This document shows positions 30,258 to 37,929 of a DNA stretch of 39,810 bases, piece by piece. The notes under the pieces are model-generated. The model worked only from the letters and a program-made list of their open reading frames with translations, was not told where the DNA came from and did not search any database. Made by a program: the position numbers and the translations under genes. Every line of letters begins with the position of its first letter. Within the stretch, counting starts at the first letter, position 1. Source of the stretch: Salinibacter pepae (GTDB lineage Bacteria > Bacteroidota > Rhodothermia > Rhodothermales > Salinibacteraceae); assembly GCF_947077775.1 (NCBI RefSeq), contig NZ_CAMTTE010000002.1, positions 1 through 39,810 on the forward strand. The letters run 5' to 3'.

Positions 30258-33200
30258 CTATTCTTTTTCCACCTCGACCTCCTCTCGGACCCGGTCGAAG
30301 AGAAGGTCAAACAGCATCTCCCCGAAGGCCTCATCGTCGGTGATCTTCTTGTAGAGGCGGAAGTTCTTGTCGATCATCCCTTGGAGCTCAGTCTCCGCGA
30401 CCTCGTCGAACGTGAGGCGGGCATCGTTGGCGCTGTTGACCTCGATGCTCTTTTTGATCGCGTCGCGGTCCCGGACGTTTTCCTTCAGGCGCTCGATGAA
30501 GACCCGGTCGTCTTCGTCGAAATCGTAGTTGTCGAACCGCTCGTTGAGCAGCTCGATGATTTTTGAGAGCGGCTCTGGCTCCGGCTCGCCCGGGCCGGAG
30601 GTTCCTGCCGTCTCCTTTTGAGGCGGCAGTGGCTCGGAGCCGCGCTCCAAGTCGATGCCCTCCTCGCTGGTTTTCTGGATTCGGATCGACTCCAGGTCGA
30701 CGTACTGTGTCAGCTCGCTGGGCACGTCGCTGGGTTCAAGCAGGGCCAAGAGCTTCGACAAGAGAGGCCGGGCCAGCGTGTAGAGCTTCTCCAGCTCCAC
30801 GTCCTCGAAGGAGACTACCTGCGCGAGAAACGAGTAGAGGCGAACAAACTTGCCCACCTGCCGGCGAAACTCCGTCTGCTCCTCCTCGGAGGCGTCTTTG
30901 TAGCGCTCGACGCACGTGTCAAGCCGGCTGTGAATCTCAGATTGGGTGCTGCCCGGGTCGTGCCAGATCTCTGCAAACGCGCCCAAGTCCGCGTCCTTGA
31001 CGATCCCGTAGGAGCGGATCTGGTTTTCCAGGTCGTAGAGCAGGCTCGGGTCGGTGCCTTCACTTAGGGTCGTCTTCTCGTAGTAGGGCTCGAAGGCCTC
31101 CTCGATCTTCTCCCTGTCGTTTTCGAAGTCTAAAACCATCGTTTCCTCCTTCCCCGGATGGGTCCGGTTGAGGCGGGAGAGCGTCTGCACCGCGTTTACG
31201 CCGCCGAGCTTCTTATCCACGTACATCGTGTGGAGAAGCGGCTCGTCGAAGCCGGTCTGAAACTTGTTGGCGACGACGAGGAACCGGTATCCCTCCTGCC
31301 GAAATTTGCGGGCCGTTTGGCTGGTCGGGATGCCTCCGTTCATGGAGCGCTCGGTATGCTCAATGCCCCGGTCCTCAACGGTCCCGGAGAAAGCGACGAG
31401 CGCTTCATATGGGTAGTTCTGCTCATCTAGGTATCGGTCGAGGGCCTGCTTAAACCGCACGGCGTGGAGCCGAGAACGAGTGGCAATCATGGCCTTGGCC
31501 TTCCCGCCGATCCGGCCCGAGACGTTTTGCTCGAAGTGCTCGGCCATGATCTCCACCTTCTGCGCGATGGTGTGCTCGTGGGCGCTCACGTAGGACTCAA
31601 GCAGGCGGGTCGCCTTCGAGGCGTCGTACTCCGGGTCCTCCTCGATCTGCTTGTGGAGACGGAAGTAGTCGTCGTACGTGGTGTAGTTTTCGAGCACGTC
31701 GAGAATGAAACCCTCCTCGATCGCCTGCCGCATCGTGTACAGGTCAAACGGCTCGTGGGAACCGCCGGGCTGCTCCTCGCCGAAAAGCTCTAAGGTTTTT
31801 GGCTTCGGGGTGGCGGTAAACGCGAAGTTGCTCACGTTCGGCTGGCGGCCTCGCTTGCGCACCTCCTCTCGGATCCGGTCTTCGGTGTCAACGTCCACGT
31901 CGTCTTCCTCCTCGGCGTCTTTTAAGCTGGAGGCAGAAAGCGTGTCGTTCAGGTGCTTTCGGTACTCGCCGGTCTGGGAGCTGTGGGCCTCGTCGATGAT
32001 GACCGCGAAGTTCTCCCCGCCCCGCTCCCGAATCGCATCAGCGACGTGAGGAAAGGTCTGGAGCGTGACGACAACGATCTGCTTTCCGCTTCTCAGGGCC
32101 TCCTCCAGCCCGGCGGCGCCCTCTTCGATGTCGGCCACCACGCCCCGCTCCTGCTCGAATTGGAGGATGATCTGCGCGATTTGCTTGTCCAGCACGCGCC
32201 GGTCGGTGACGACAATCACCGTATCGAAGACCGACCGGTCCGCCTCGTCGTGGAGGAAGGCAAGCTGGTGGGCAAGGACGGCGATAGAGATGCTTTTCCC
32301 GCTCCCCGCCGAATGCTGGACGAGGTAACGCTGGCCTGGGCCGTCCTCCCGCGCATCTTCCACCAGGCGTCGAACCGACCGCATCTGGTGGTAGCGCGGG
32401 AAGATCAGGGTCTCCTCACCGGTCGGATTTCCGTCCTCGTCGAGCTCCTCGATCTCGGCGATGAAGTGCTCCAACAGGTTGAGGACGCTGTCCGGCGCCC
32501 ACACCTGCTCCCAGAGGTAAGCAGTGCGGTATCCCCTCGCCTTCGGCGGGTTGCCCTTGCCGCCATCGTAGCCCTTGTTAAAGGGAAGAAAGCTCGTGTC
32601 GTCTCCTTCTAGCCGGGTGGTCATGTAGGCCTCATCGCTCCCGACGGCAAAGTGGGCCAGGCACCGCTTAAACGCGAAGAGCGGCTCCGACGGGTCGCGG
32701 TCCGACCGGTACTGGTGGATCGCGTCGCGGTAGTTTTGGTCCTTGAGCGGCTCTTTGAGCTCGGCGGTAAAGAGAGGAAGGCCGTTGAGGAAAAGCGCAA
32801 GGTCGAGGGACTCCCTCGTGTCTTGGCTGTAGTAGAGCTGGCGGACGGCGCTGAAGACGTTGGCCCGGTACTTCTCTTGGAGGTCCGGGTTGCGGCTCGT
32901 GGTGGGCTTGAAGTAGACGAGTTTGAACCGGCACCCGTAGAGCTTCACCTCATCTCGGAGGACCGAAAGCGTGCCCTCTTCCTCAATTCGAGACGAGACG
33001 CGACCTAAGAGCTCTTCCCGGGCGTCTTCGCCAAACTGGTCCCGCAGGTCAGCCCACTCCCTGGGCTGGGTGGCGGCGATAAACTCGATCAGGTCATCTG
33101 GCAATAGGCATCGCCGGGCGTCATAGTCGCCGCTGGAGCGGCGCTCGTACCCGCCCGGGGCGAACGACTGCGCCTCGTGCTCGACCGATGCCTCGGCGGC

Positions 33201-33275
33201 CTGAGCCCCTGACTCGGCGGTGAGCGTCTCTTCGATGATGGACTCGAAGTTCTTTTCGGAGGTGCCAGTTGGCAT
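30258..33275 (-). CDS. hsdR: Type I restriction enzyme, R (motor/nuclease) subunit
   Basis: A 1005-residue HsdR of normal length. The N-terminal nuclease domain shows the PD-(D/E)xK pattern in SLDLALFLNGLPLFTAELK (Asp158, Glu172, Lys174). The SF2 translocase follows: Walker A in HSAGSGKSIS (321-330), motif II IIDEAHSS (DEAH 428-431), motif III FTATPKP (486-492), and motif VI QTLSRLNRT (697-705). A helical C-terminal part (about 830-1005) should dock on the methyltransferase. The enzyme translocates DNA from unmethylated target sites using ATP and cleaves far away. It lies 57 bp downstream of hsdS and is transcribed with it. All key residues are present, so activity is expected. Confidence 0.96.
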   Translation of the reverse strand: MPTGTSEKNFESIIEETLTAESGAQAAEASVEHEAQSFAPGGYERRSSGDYDARRCLLPDDLIEFIAATQPREWADLRDQFGEDAREELLGRVSSRIEEEGTLSVLRDEVKLYGCRFKLVYFKPTTSRNPDLQEKYRANVFSAVRQLYYSQDTRESLDLALFLNGLPLFTAELKEPLKDQNYRDAIHQYRSDRDPSEPLFAFKRCLAHFAVGSDEAYMTTRLEGDDTSFLPFNKGYDGGKGNPPKARGYRTAYLWEQVWAPDSVLNLLEHFIAEIEELDEDGNPTGEETLIFPRYHQMRSVRRLVEDAREDGPGQRYLVQHSAGSGKSISIAVLAHQLAFLHDEADRSVFDTVIVVTDRRVLDKQIAQIILQFEQERGVVADIEEGAAGLEEALRSGKQIVVVTLQTFPHVADAIRERGGENFAVIIDEAHSSQTGEYRKHLNDTLSASSLKDAEEEDDVDVDTEDRIREEVRKRGRQPNVSNFAFTATPKPKTLELFGEEQPGGSHEPFDLYTMRQAIEEGFILDVLENYTTYDDYFRLHKQIEEDPEYDASKATRLLESYVSAHEHTIAQKVEIMAEHFEQNVSGRIGGKAKAMIATRSRLHAVRFKQALDRYLDEQNYPYEALVAFSGTVEDRGIEHTERSMNGGIPTSQTARKFRQEGYRFLVVANKFQTGFDEPLLHTMYVDKKLGGVNAVQTLSRLNRTHPGKEETMVLDFENDREKIEEAFEPYYEKTTLSEGTDPSLLYDLENQIRSYGIVKDADLGAFAEIWHDPGSTQSEIHSRLDTCVERYKDASEEEQTEFRRQVGKFVRLYSFLAQVVSFEDVELEKLYTLARPLLSKLLALLEPSDVPSELTQYVDLESIRIQKTSEEGIDLERGSEPLPPQKETAGTSGPGEPEPEPLSKIIELLNERFDNYDFDEDDRVFIERLKENVRDRDAIKKSIEVNSANDARLTFDEVAETELQGMIDKNFRLYKKITDDEAFGEMLFDLLFDRVREEVEVEKE

Positions 33276-33332
33276 GACAATGGTTCGCCTGCATGGAGGT
33301 GAACTGGTTCGAGTAGGCGACTTGCCTGTGGT

Positions 33333-34748
33333 CTATTCGGCCGGCGCCACGGCAACCTCTTCACGAACATCAATCTTGCCGGTCACTGCCGCCGAGATGA
33401 GTGCGGTGCGGTATTCCTTCAATCGGTCAATTCCTTCCTCCATGGTTGAGATTTGCTCATCCAGCCTTCCAGCCTCGCTATTAAGGTATTTCACCAACTG
33501 TTCCTGCTCATCCGTTGGTGGAAGGGCCACTATTAGATTCTCGATGGTGTTCGTATTCAAACCGCTGAGTACAGCACCTCTCTGCACCAAAGCGATTTTC
33601 GTTTGCATGTACCATGCCTCGTGGAGCAACCACTGCAGGAAGTGACGGTCAATCTTCTCCCATCTGAGCCGAAGCCTGATAGTGTCAGAGTCTATGATGC
33701 CACTTTGAATCCCCTTTGGGACGATCCGGCTATTTCCAATACTGCCTTTGCGAGTAAGAACTAAGTCCTCTGGTTGAAGCTCATATCGATCAGCCATTTC
33801 GTGGAATCGTTCTTCAGACAACCACCTATGACCTGCTTTAAATTCGCCAGATATTATATTTTCTTGTCCATAAACCTTATATCCGGTGTCCCGAGATTCG
33901 AGTCCTTTGAGCATAGATCCGTAGGGACCCATTTGGATACCGTCCTCCGGCGCAGTCGCCAAGTGCTTTAAACGAACAGTTTTCCATTGCGCCGGAATCT
34001 CTCCCAGCCACTCCACGCCGCTGTCCTGCATCTCCACGTCACTGTCGAGTCCCTTCGTGACGACGCGGCTGATGAGGGCCGTGCGCTTCTCCTCCAGCAG
34101 GTCGATGAGCTCTTCCTTCTTCTCGATGAGCGCGTCGATGCGCCCCGTCTCGCGGTCGAGGAACGTGGCGATGGCGTCCTGTTCGGGTGGGGATGGAACA
34201 GGCCACCGGAGGTTCTCGACAAAATCGTTGGAGACACGCTTTTGGCCACCAGCCCCATACATGGTAGACTCACCGATCTTCCTAAAGGGGTGTGACATCG
34301 TCACGTAGTACAAGAATCTTTCGTCCAGATCCGGCCCCGGACGCAAGACGTGGAGTTCTGTGGTGCCAAATCCGATCCCGTTCGTGAGATCGGAAGCAAG
34401 TGCACCCTTCCGGTTTTCAAAGCAGGGTGTGATCTTCGCCACCAGCACATCTCCATCGCGAAAATATGTGTATCCGTCTATCACCTCCTCAATCTCTTTC
34501 GTCTCACCGAGATCGAGTCCGCCATTTTCTTTGACGGACTCCATAGGGACGAAGGACACCTCTGTGGTGTCTGGGAGGTCACGGACCTCAGTTTTGGACG
34601 GTGAGGTCTCCAGTAGAAATCGGAAACGGGCTGTTTCCCAGTGAGCTGGTGCCTCATCAAGCCATTCTACTTCTGGATCTTCGTACTCGTCGTACTGCGG
34701 GCGAGCACTGGTCAGGTCCAGCGTATCTCCAGGTTCGGTCACGCTCAT
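33333..34748 (-). CDS. hsdS: Type I restriction-modification specificity subunit
   Basis: A 471-residue HsdS with the usual two halves. Each half has a target-recognition domain (about residues 25-185 and 245-405) followed by a conserved helix: SPPEQDAIATFLDRETGRID, then EKKEELIDLLEEKRTALIS, and PPTDEQEQLVKYLNSEAGRL, then EGIDRLKEYRTALISAAVTG. Both halves start with the EWL(D/G)E-x-P motif, showing the internal duplication. Each domain reads one half of a bipartite DNA site. The second recognition domain (about 33540-33980) is distinctly more AT-rich than the rest of the gene, a sign that it was swapped in by recombination. The order M-S-R with short gaps (111 and 57 bp) indicates one operon. 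Confidence 0.95.
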   Translation of the reverse strand: MSVTEPGDTLDLTSARPQYDEYEDPEVEWLDEAPAHWETARFRFLLETSPSKTEVRDLPDTTEVSFVPMESVKENGGLDLGETKEIEEVIDGYTYFRDGDVLVAKITPCFENRKGALASDLTNGIGFGTTELHVLRPGPDLDERFLYYVTMSHPFRKIGESTMYGAGGQKRVSNDFVENLRWPVPSPPEQDAIATFLDRETGRIDALIEKKEELIDLLEEKRTALISRVVTKGLDSDVEMQDSGVEWLGEIPAQWKTVRLKHLATAPEDGIQMGPYGSMLKGLESRDTGYKVYGQENIISGEFKAGHRWLSEERFHEMADRYELQPEDLVLTRKGSIGNSRIVPKGIQSGIIDSDTIRLRLRWEKIDRHFLQWLLHEAWYMQTKIALVQRGAVLSGLNTNTIENLIVALPPTDEQEQLVKYLNSEAGRLDEQISTMEEGIDRLKEYRTALISAAVTGKIDVREEVAVAPAE

Positions 34749-34859
34749 TGTCGGATCGTTGCTTAGAAGAGCTGAAAGCCGAGGTCACGGAGCTGAAGAC
34801 GTGCAGATCCGGTCTCACCGCTGGTGCGTCTCAGTCGGTCACGCAGCGGGAAACGCCGA

Positions 34860-36866
34860 TCATGCTGTCACCTCCTCCATCATGTCGACGATGTCGCGCT
34901 GCACCTCCTGGAGGTCCTCCTCGATTTCGCCCAGCGGGCGTGGCGGGTCGTACTCGTAGAAGTAGCGGTTGAAGTTAATCTCGTAGCCGACCCGGCCGAC
35001 CTTCCCGTCCTGCTCGTCGGTGTAGTCCTCGTCGATGAACGCGTCTTCGACGTGGGGCTTCACCTCCCGCTCGAAGTACTCCTCGACGTCCTCCTTCAGC
35101 GGCACGCGCTCGTAATCTCGGAGGTCGGTGTCAGACATCAGCCGGTCTTTCGTGTCGCGGGCGGGCTCCGCGTCCGGGTCCTTCTCGGAAAGTGCCTCTA
35201 TGATGTCGGTCCGCTTTTTCTTGCGGATGGAGATGCCTCGGGCGTCGAGCTCGCTTTTTAGATGCGAGCGGAAGTCCGCGTAGTCGTAGTGCGTTTGGTC
35301 TTCCATATCACGCAGCATCGTCACGACCTGCTCCTGCACCTCCTCGTCGAGGCGTCCGAAGTAGCGCTTGTCCCACACGTTTTCGATTCGCTCCTCCGAG
35401 GGGCGAAGGTTCACTCGAAGTGGCCGCTCGACGCGGATCCTGCGGTAGCCAAAGTCCTCGGTGTCGAAGATCTGTACCCGGCCCTCTTCCTCCCCATTTT
35501 CCTGGTAGTACTCGAACGAGTCGTAGAGCCGCACGATCTCCCCAATCTGCTCCTCAGAGAGGTAGCGGCGCTTATCGCCGAGGCTCTTCCGCATCTCCGT
35601 CCAGAGACCGGACGCGTCGATCAGCTGCACCTTGCCGCGGCGCTTGGGCGTTTTGATATTGGAGACGACCCAGACGTAGGTCGAAATGCCGGTGTTGTAG
35701 AAAAGCTGCTCGGGAAGCTGGATGATCGCCTCCACCCAGTCGTTCTCCATGAGCCAGCGGCGGATTTCACTCTCCCCGCTCCCGGCGCCGCCGGTGAAGA
35801 GAGGCGACCCGTTCATGATGATGCAGGCGCGTCCTCCACCGTCTGGCACCGGCTTCAGGTGCGAAACCATGTGCTGGAGGAAGAGAAGCTGCCCGTCGGA
35901 CTTCCGAGGCGTCCCTGGTTCGAAGCGGCCAGCGGCGCCGCGCTCCGCCTCGCTTTCGACCTCCTTCTTGTCGCTTTTCCAGTCCTTGCCGTACGGCGGG
36001 TTTGCCAGCTGAAAGTCAAACTGCTCGTCTCGATGGGCATCGCCTGAAAGCGTGGAGCCGAGTTCGACATTGTCTGCGTCCCGGCCCTCCTCTGTTTTCA
36101 TGTAGAGGTCCGACTTGCAGATTGCCCACGTCTGCGGGTTGACCTCTTGGCCGAACAGGTGGACCTGGGCGCCCTCGTTTTCGCCCCGAATCTCATCGCG
36201 GGCCGCCGTGAGCATCCCGCCGGTGCCGCAGCACGGGTCGCAGATCTTAAACACCTTCCCCGGCTGGCCGAGCGGCTTCTTTTCGCTGTCGAGCACAAGC
36301 TTGGTCATAAGCCGCACGACCTCCCGAGGCGTGAAGTGCTCCCCAGGGTTCTCGTCAAGGGCCTCGTTGAACTTGCGGATGAGCTCCTCAAAGATGAGCC
36401 CCATCTGCTCGTTGGTGATGTCGTCGGGATGCAGGTCCACGCTTGTAAACCGCTCGACCACCTGGTAGAGCAGGCCTGCGTCATCGAGCCGACGGATCGT
36501 GTTGCGGAACTCAAACTTCTCGATCACCTCCCGCATGTTCGGCGAGAAGCCCGCGATGTAAGTGTTTAGGTTATCCTGAAGCGGGCCGGGACCCTCCTGC
36601 AGAAGCCGCTCGAAGGTATAGCGGGACGTGTTGTAGAACGCCTGCCCGGCCTTCTCCCGAAGCAAGCTGTCCATGTTGTCCAGCTCGCCCTTGTACTTCT
36701 GGTACGCCTCCAAGACCTCATCCTTTGTCGGCTTCAGCACGCTGTCGATGCGCCTGAGCACCGTAAACGGCAGGATCACGTCCTGGTAGCGGCCCCGCTT
36801 GAAGTCGTCGCGGATGAGGTTGGCCGTGTCCCAGAGGAAGTTGACGACGTCGCTGTGGGTTTCCAT
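34860..36866 (-). CDS. hsdM: Type I restriction-modification methyltransferase subunit
   Basis: A 668-residue N6-adenine methyltransferase. The helical N-terminal domain (1-150) is followed by the catalytic domain: GEHFTPREVVRLM (175-187), SAM-binding motif I ICDPCCGTGGML (208-219; most HsdM have DPACGTGG) and catalytic motif IV ANPPYGKDW (288-296). The segment GGRACIIMNGSPLFTGGAGS carries motif VIII-like features. The C-terminal 250 residues hold an acidic helical extension (FRSHLKSELDARGISIRKKK), longer than in E. coli HsdM (529 residues) but usual in one HsdM subfamily. With two HsdM per HsdS it protects host DNA; with HsdR it restricts. First gene of the hsd operon, 98 bp behind the RHH gene. 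Confidence 0.95.
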   Translation of the reverse strand: METHSDVVNFLWDTANLIRDDFKRGRYQDVILPFTVLRRIDSVLKPTKDEVLEAYQKYKGELDNMDSLLREKAGQAFYNTSRYTFERLLQEGPGPLQDNLNTYIAGFSPNMREVIEKFEFRNTIRRLDDAGLLYQVVERFTSVDLHPDDITNEQMGLIFEELIRKFNEALDENPGEHFTPREVVRLMTKLVLDSEKKPLGQPGKVFKICDPCCGTGGMLTAARDEIRGENEGAQVHLFGQEVNPQTWAICKSDLYMKTEEGRDADNVELGSTLSGDAHRDEQFDFQLANPPYGKDWKSDKKEVESEAERGAAGRFEPGTPRKSDGQLLFLQHMVSHLKPVPDGGGRACIIMNGSPLFTGGAGSGESEIRRWLMENDWVEAIIQLPEQLFYNTGISTYVWVVSNIKTPKRRGKVQLIDASGLWTEMRKSLGDKRRYLSEEQIGEIVRLYDSFEYYQENGEEEGRVQIFDTEDFGYRRIRVERPLRVNLRPSEERIENVWDKRYFGRLDEEVQEQVVTMLRDMEDQTHYDYADFRSHLKSELDARGISIRKKKRTDIIEALSEKDPDAEPARDTKDRLMSDTDLRDYERVPLKEDVEEYFEREVKPHVEDAFIDEDYTDEQDGKVGRVGYEINFNRYFYEYDPPRPLGEIEEDLQEVQRDIVDMMEEVTA

Positions 36867-36941
36867 CAGAACTGAAAAGCTGGCTTTGGCTTGGTGGACT
36901 GTCGAGCGTATGGACTTAGCGGTGTCCAGCCCGCACCTACT

Positions 36942-36981
36942 TTGGTATCAAGATATTTTGGTATCAGCCTATTTCCCTATC
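36942..36981. promoter_or_regulatory. 8-bp phased GATA-type repeats at the end of the RHH gene (candidate centromere or operator)
   Basis: On the minus strand the 8-mers tgataggg, aaataggc, tgatacca, aaatatct, tgatacca follow one another without gaps across 36981-36942, overlapping the last codons of the RHH gene and the leader of hsdM. The exact 8-bp phase matches how ParG/omega-type ribbon-helix-helix dimers stack on DNA. Confidence 0.55.
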
Positions 36982-37179
36982 AATGATTTCCGCAACGAGA
37001 TCTTTTACTGGCGTCTCCCTGCGCGCGCTCTCGACCTTGAGTCGGTGATGGAGGGATTTCGGAATGCGGACATTCAGCTGCGTCAACTCCTCTTGCTGAA
37101 CATCCTCCTCTAGATCGGAGGTGTCCTGCTCACTGGAAACTGATCCACCCGACGCACTTCCGAAGGGATTATCACTCAT
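36964..37179 (-). CDS. Ribbon-helix-helix partition partner / repressor (ParG-like)
   Basis: A 71-residue protein: a disordered acidic N-terminal arm (residues 1-32, SSEQDTSDLEEDVQQEE) followed by a RHH fold, strand LTQLNVRIPKSL, helix HHRLKVESARRET and helix VKDLVAEIIDREIG. Its ATG (37179) overlaps the stop of parA by 8 bp, so the two are translationally coupled. A ParA followed by a small RHH protein with a mobile arm is the type Ib plasmid partition layout (ParF-ParG): the RHH protein binds the centromere and its own promoter, and the arm stimulates the ATPase. A simple antitoxin is unlikely because no toxin gene is adjacent. Confidence 0.8.
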   Translation of the reverse strand: MSDNPFGSASGGSVSSEQDTSDLEEDVQQEELTQLNVRIPKSLHHRLKVESARRETPVKDLVAEIIDREIG

Positions 37180-37810
37180 GACCTAGGGTGCTGATTACGT
37201 TATCGGTAAGCGATTCGATTTCTGCGGCGGCCTTTTCGTCATTCATCTCCAGGACGGACTTGCCCTGTCCCATTGCTTGCGCGTAAATTACTCGGTCGCA
37301 AGTGCCGTCCCAAACGGCTGTCTCGAAGCGTGAGAGCACGTCCCTGACGGAATCACCAAGCTTGGTCCCAGCTTTCCTGCGAGAGACGACAAAGGCTGCC
37401 TTTGGCCCGCCTGTGACTTCCTGCCGTTTCTCAATGAGCCGTACGATTTCTTCAGTGGCCCACACGTCTGTCGGCGATGGCTGGACCGGCACGAGCGCGA
37501 GGTCCGAAGCCTTAATGATAGAGGTGTGCATCCGGTCAAGATGGGCGCCGCCATCGATGATGGCCACGTGAAAGGATTCCGATAATCGTTTCACATCCCC
37601 CTCTAAGCTGCTAGGCTGGTCGACTCCAAAGACTGGCGGGAGCTCATCCGGATCGGGACGAGAGGCCTTCCACGACTGTGCAGTGCCCTGAGCATCACAG
37701 TCGATGATGACCGCCTTCAAACCGCAGAGCTGGAGAGCACGAGCGATGTTCACGGCGATGGTAGACTTCCCAACCCCGCCCTTTCCGTGCAGAATGCCGA
37801 CTACTTTCAT
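37172..37810 (-). CDS. parA: ParA-type plasmid partition ATPase
   Basis: A 212-residue ParA/MinD-family ATPase of the short (type Ib, ParF-like) class without an N-terminal DNA-binding domain. It shows the deviant Walker A KGGVGKST (10-17) with its signature Lys, Walker A' IIDCDAQGTAQSW (35-47), Walker B VAIIDGGAHLD, and a VPVQPSPTDVWA segment typical of the family. ATP-dependent dimers coat the nucleoid and move plasmid copies apart with the RHH protein encoded next. The gene starts at ATG 37810, directly behind phased repeats that probably form its operator. It overlaps the RHH gene by 8 bp. Confidence 0.94.
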   Translation of the reverse strand: MKVVGILHGKGGVGKSTIAVNIARALQLCGLKAVIIDCDAQGTAQSWKASRPDPDELPPVFGVDQPSSLEGDVKRLSESFHVAIIDGGAHLDRMHTSIIKASDLALVPVQPSPTDVWATEEIVRLIEKRQEVTGGPKAAFVVSRRKAGTKLGDSVRDVLSRFETAVWDGTCDRVIYAQAMGQGKSVLEMNDEKAAAEIESLTDNVISTLGHE

Positions 37811-37811
37811 A

Positions 37812-37850
37812 TTATGATAGCATGTTATCTGACTATCTTTCTATCAACCT
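37812..37850. promoter_or_regulatory. 8-bp phased GATAG repeats before parA (candidate operator/centromere)
   Basis: On the minus strand, upstream of the parA ATG, the half-sites read gatagaaa, gatagtca, gataacat, then an inverted tatc. The 8-bp spacing is the same as at 36942-36981, and the core GATA is shared. These are good candidate binding sites for the RHH partner, giving autoregulation and/or plasmid tethering. The rest of the gap to 37929 is AT-rich and gene-free. Confidence 0.6.
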
Positions 37851-37929
37851 ATAACAAAATCCCGAGAACGTCAACCACTGGTGCGCTGGGCAAGCTCTGG
37901 ACATCCACACTGCAAGCTTACCGTGGCGG

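Noticed and set aside
36964-37179. Antitoxin of a toxin-antitoxin pair
   Set aside because: No toxin-like gene is adjacent; coupling to parA and the phased repeats fit a partition partner better.
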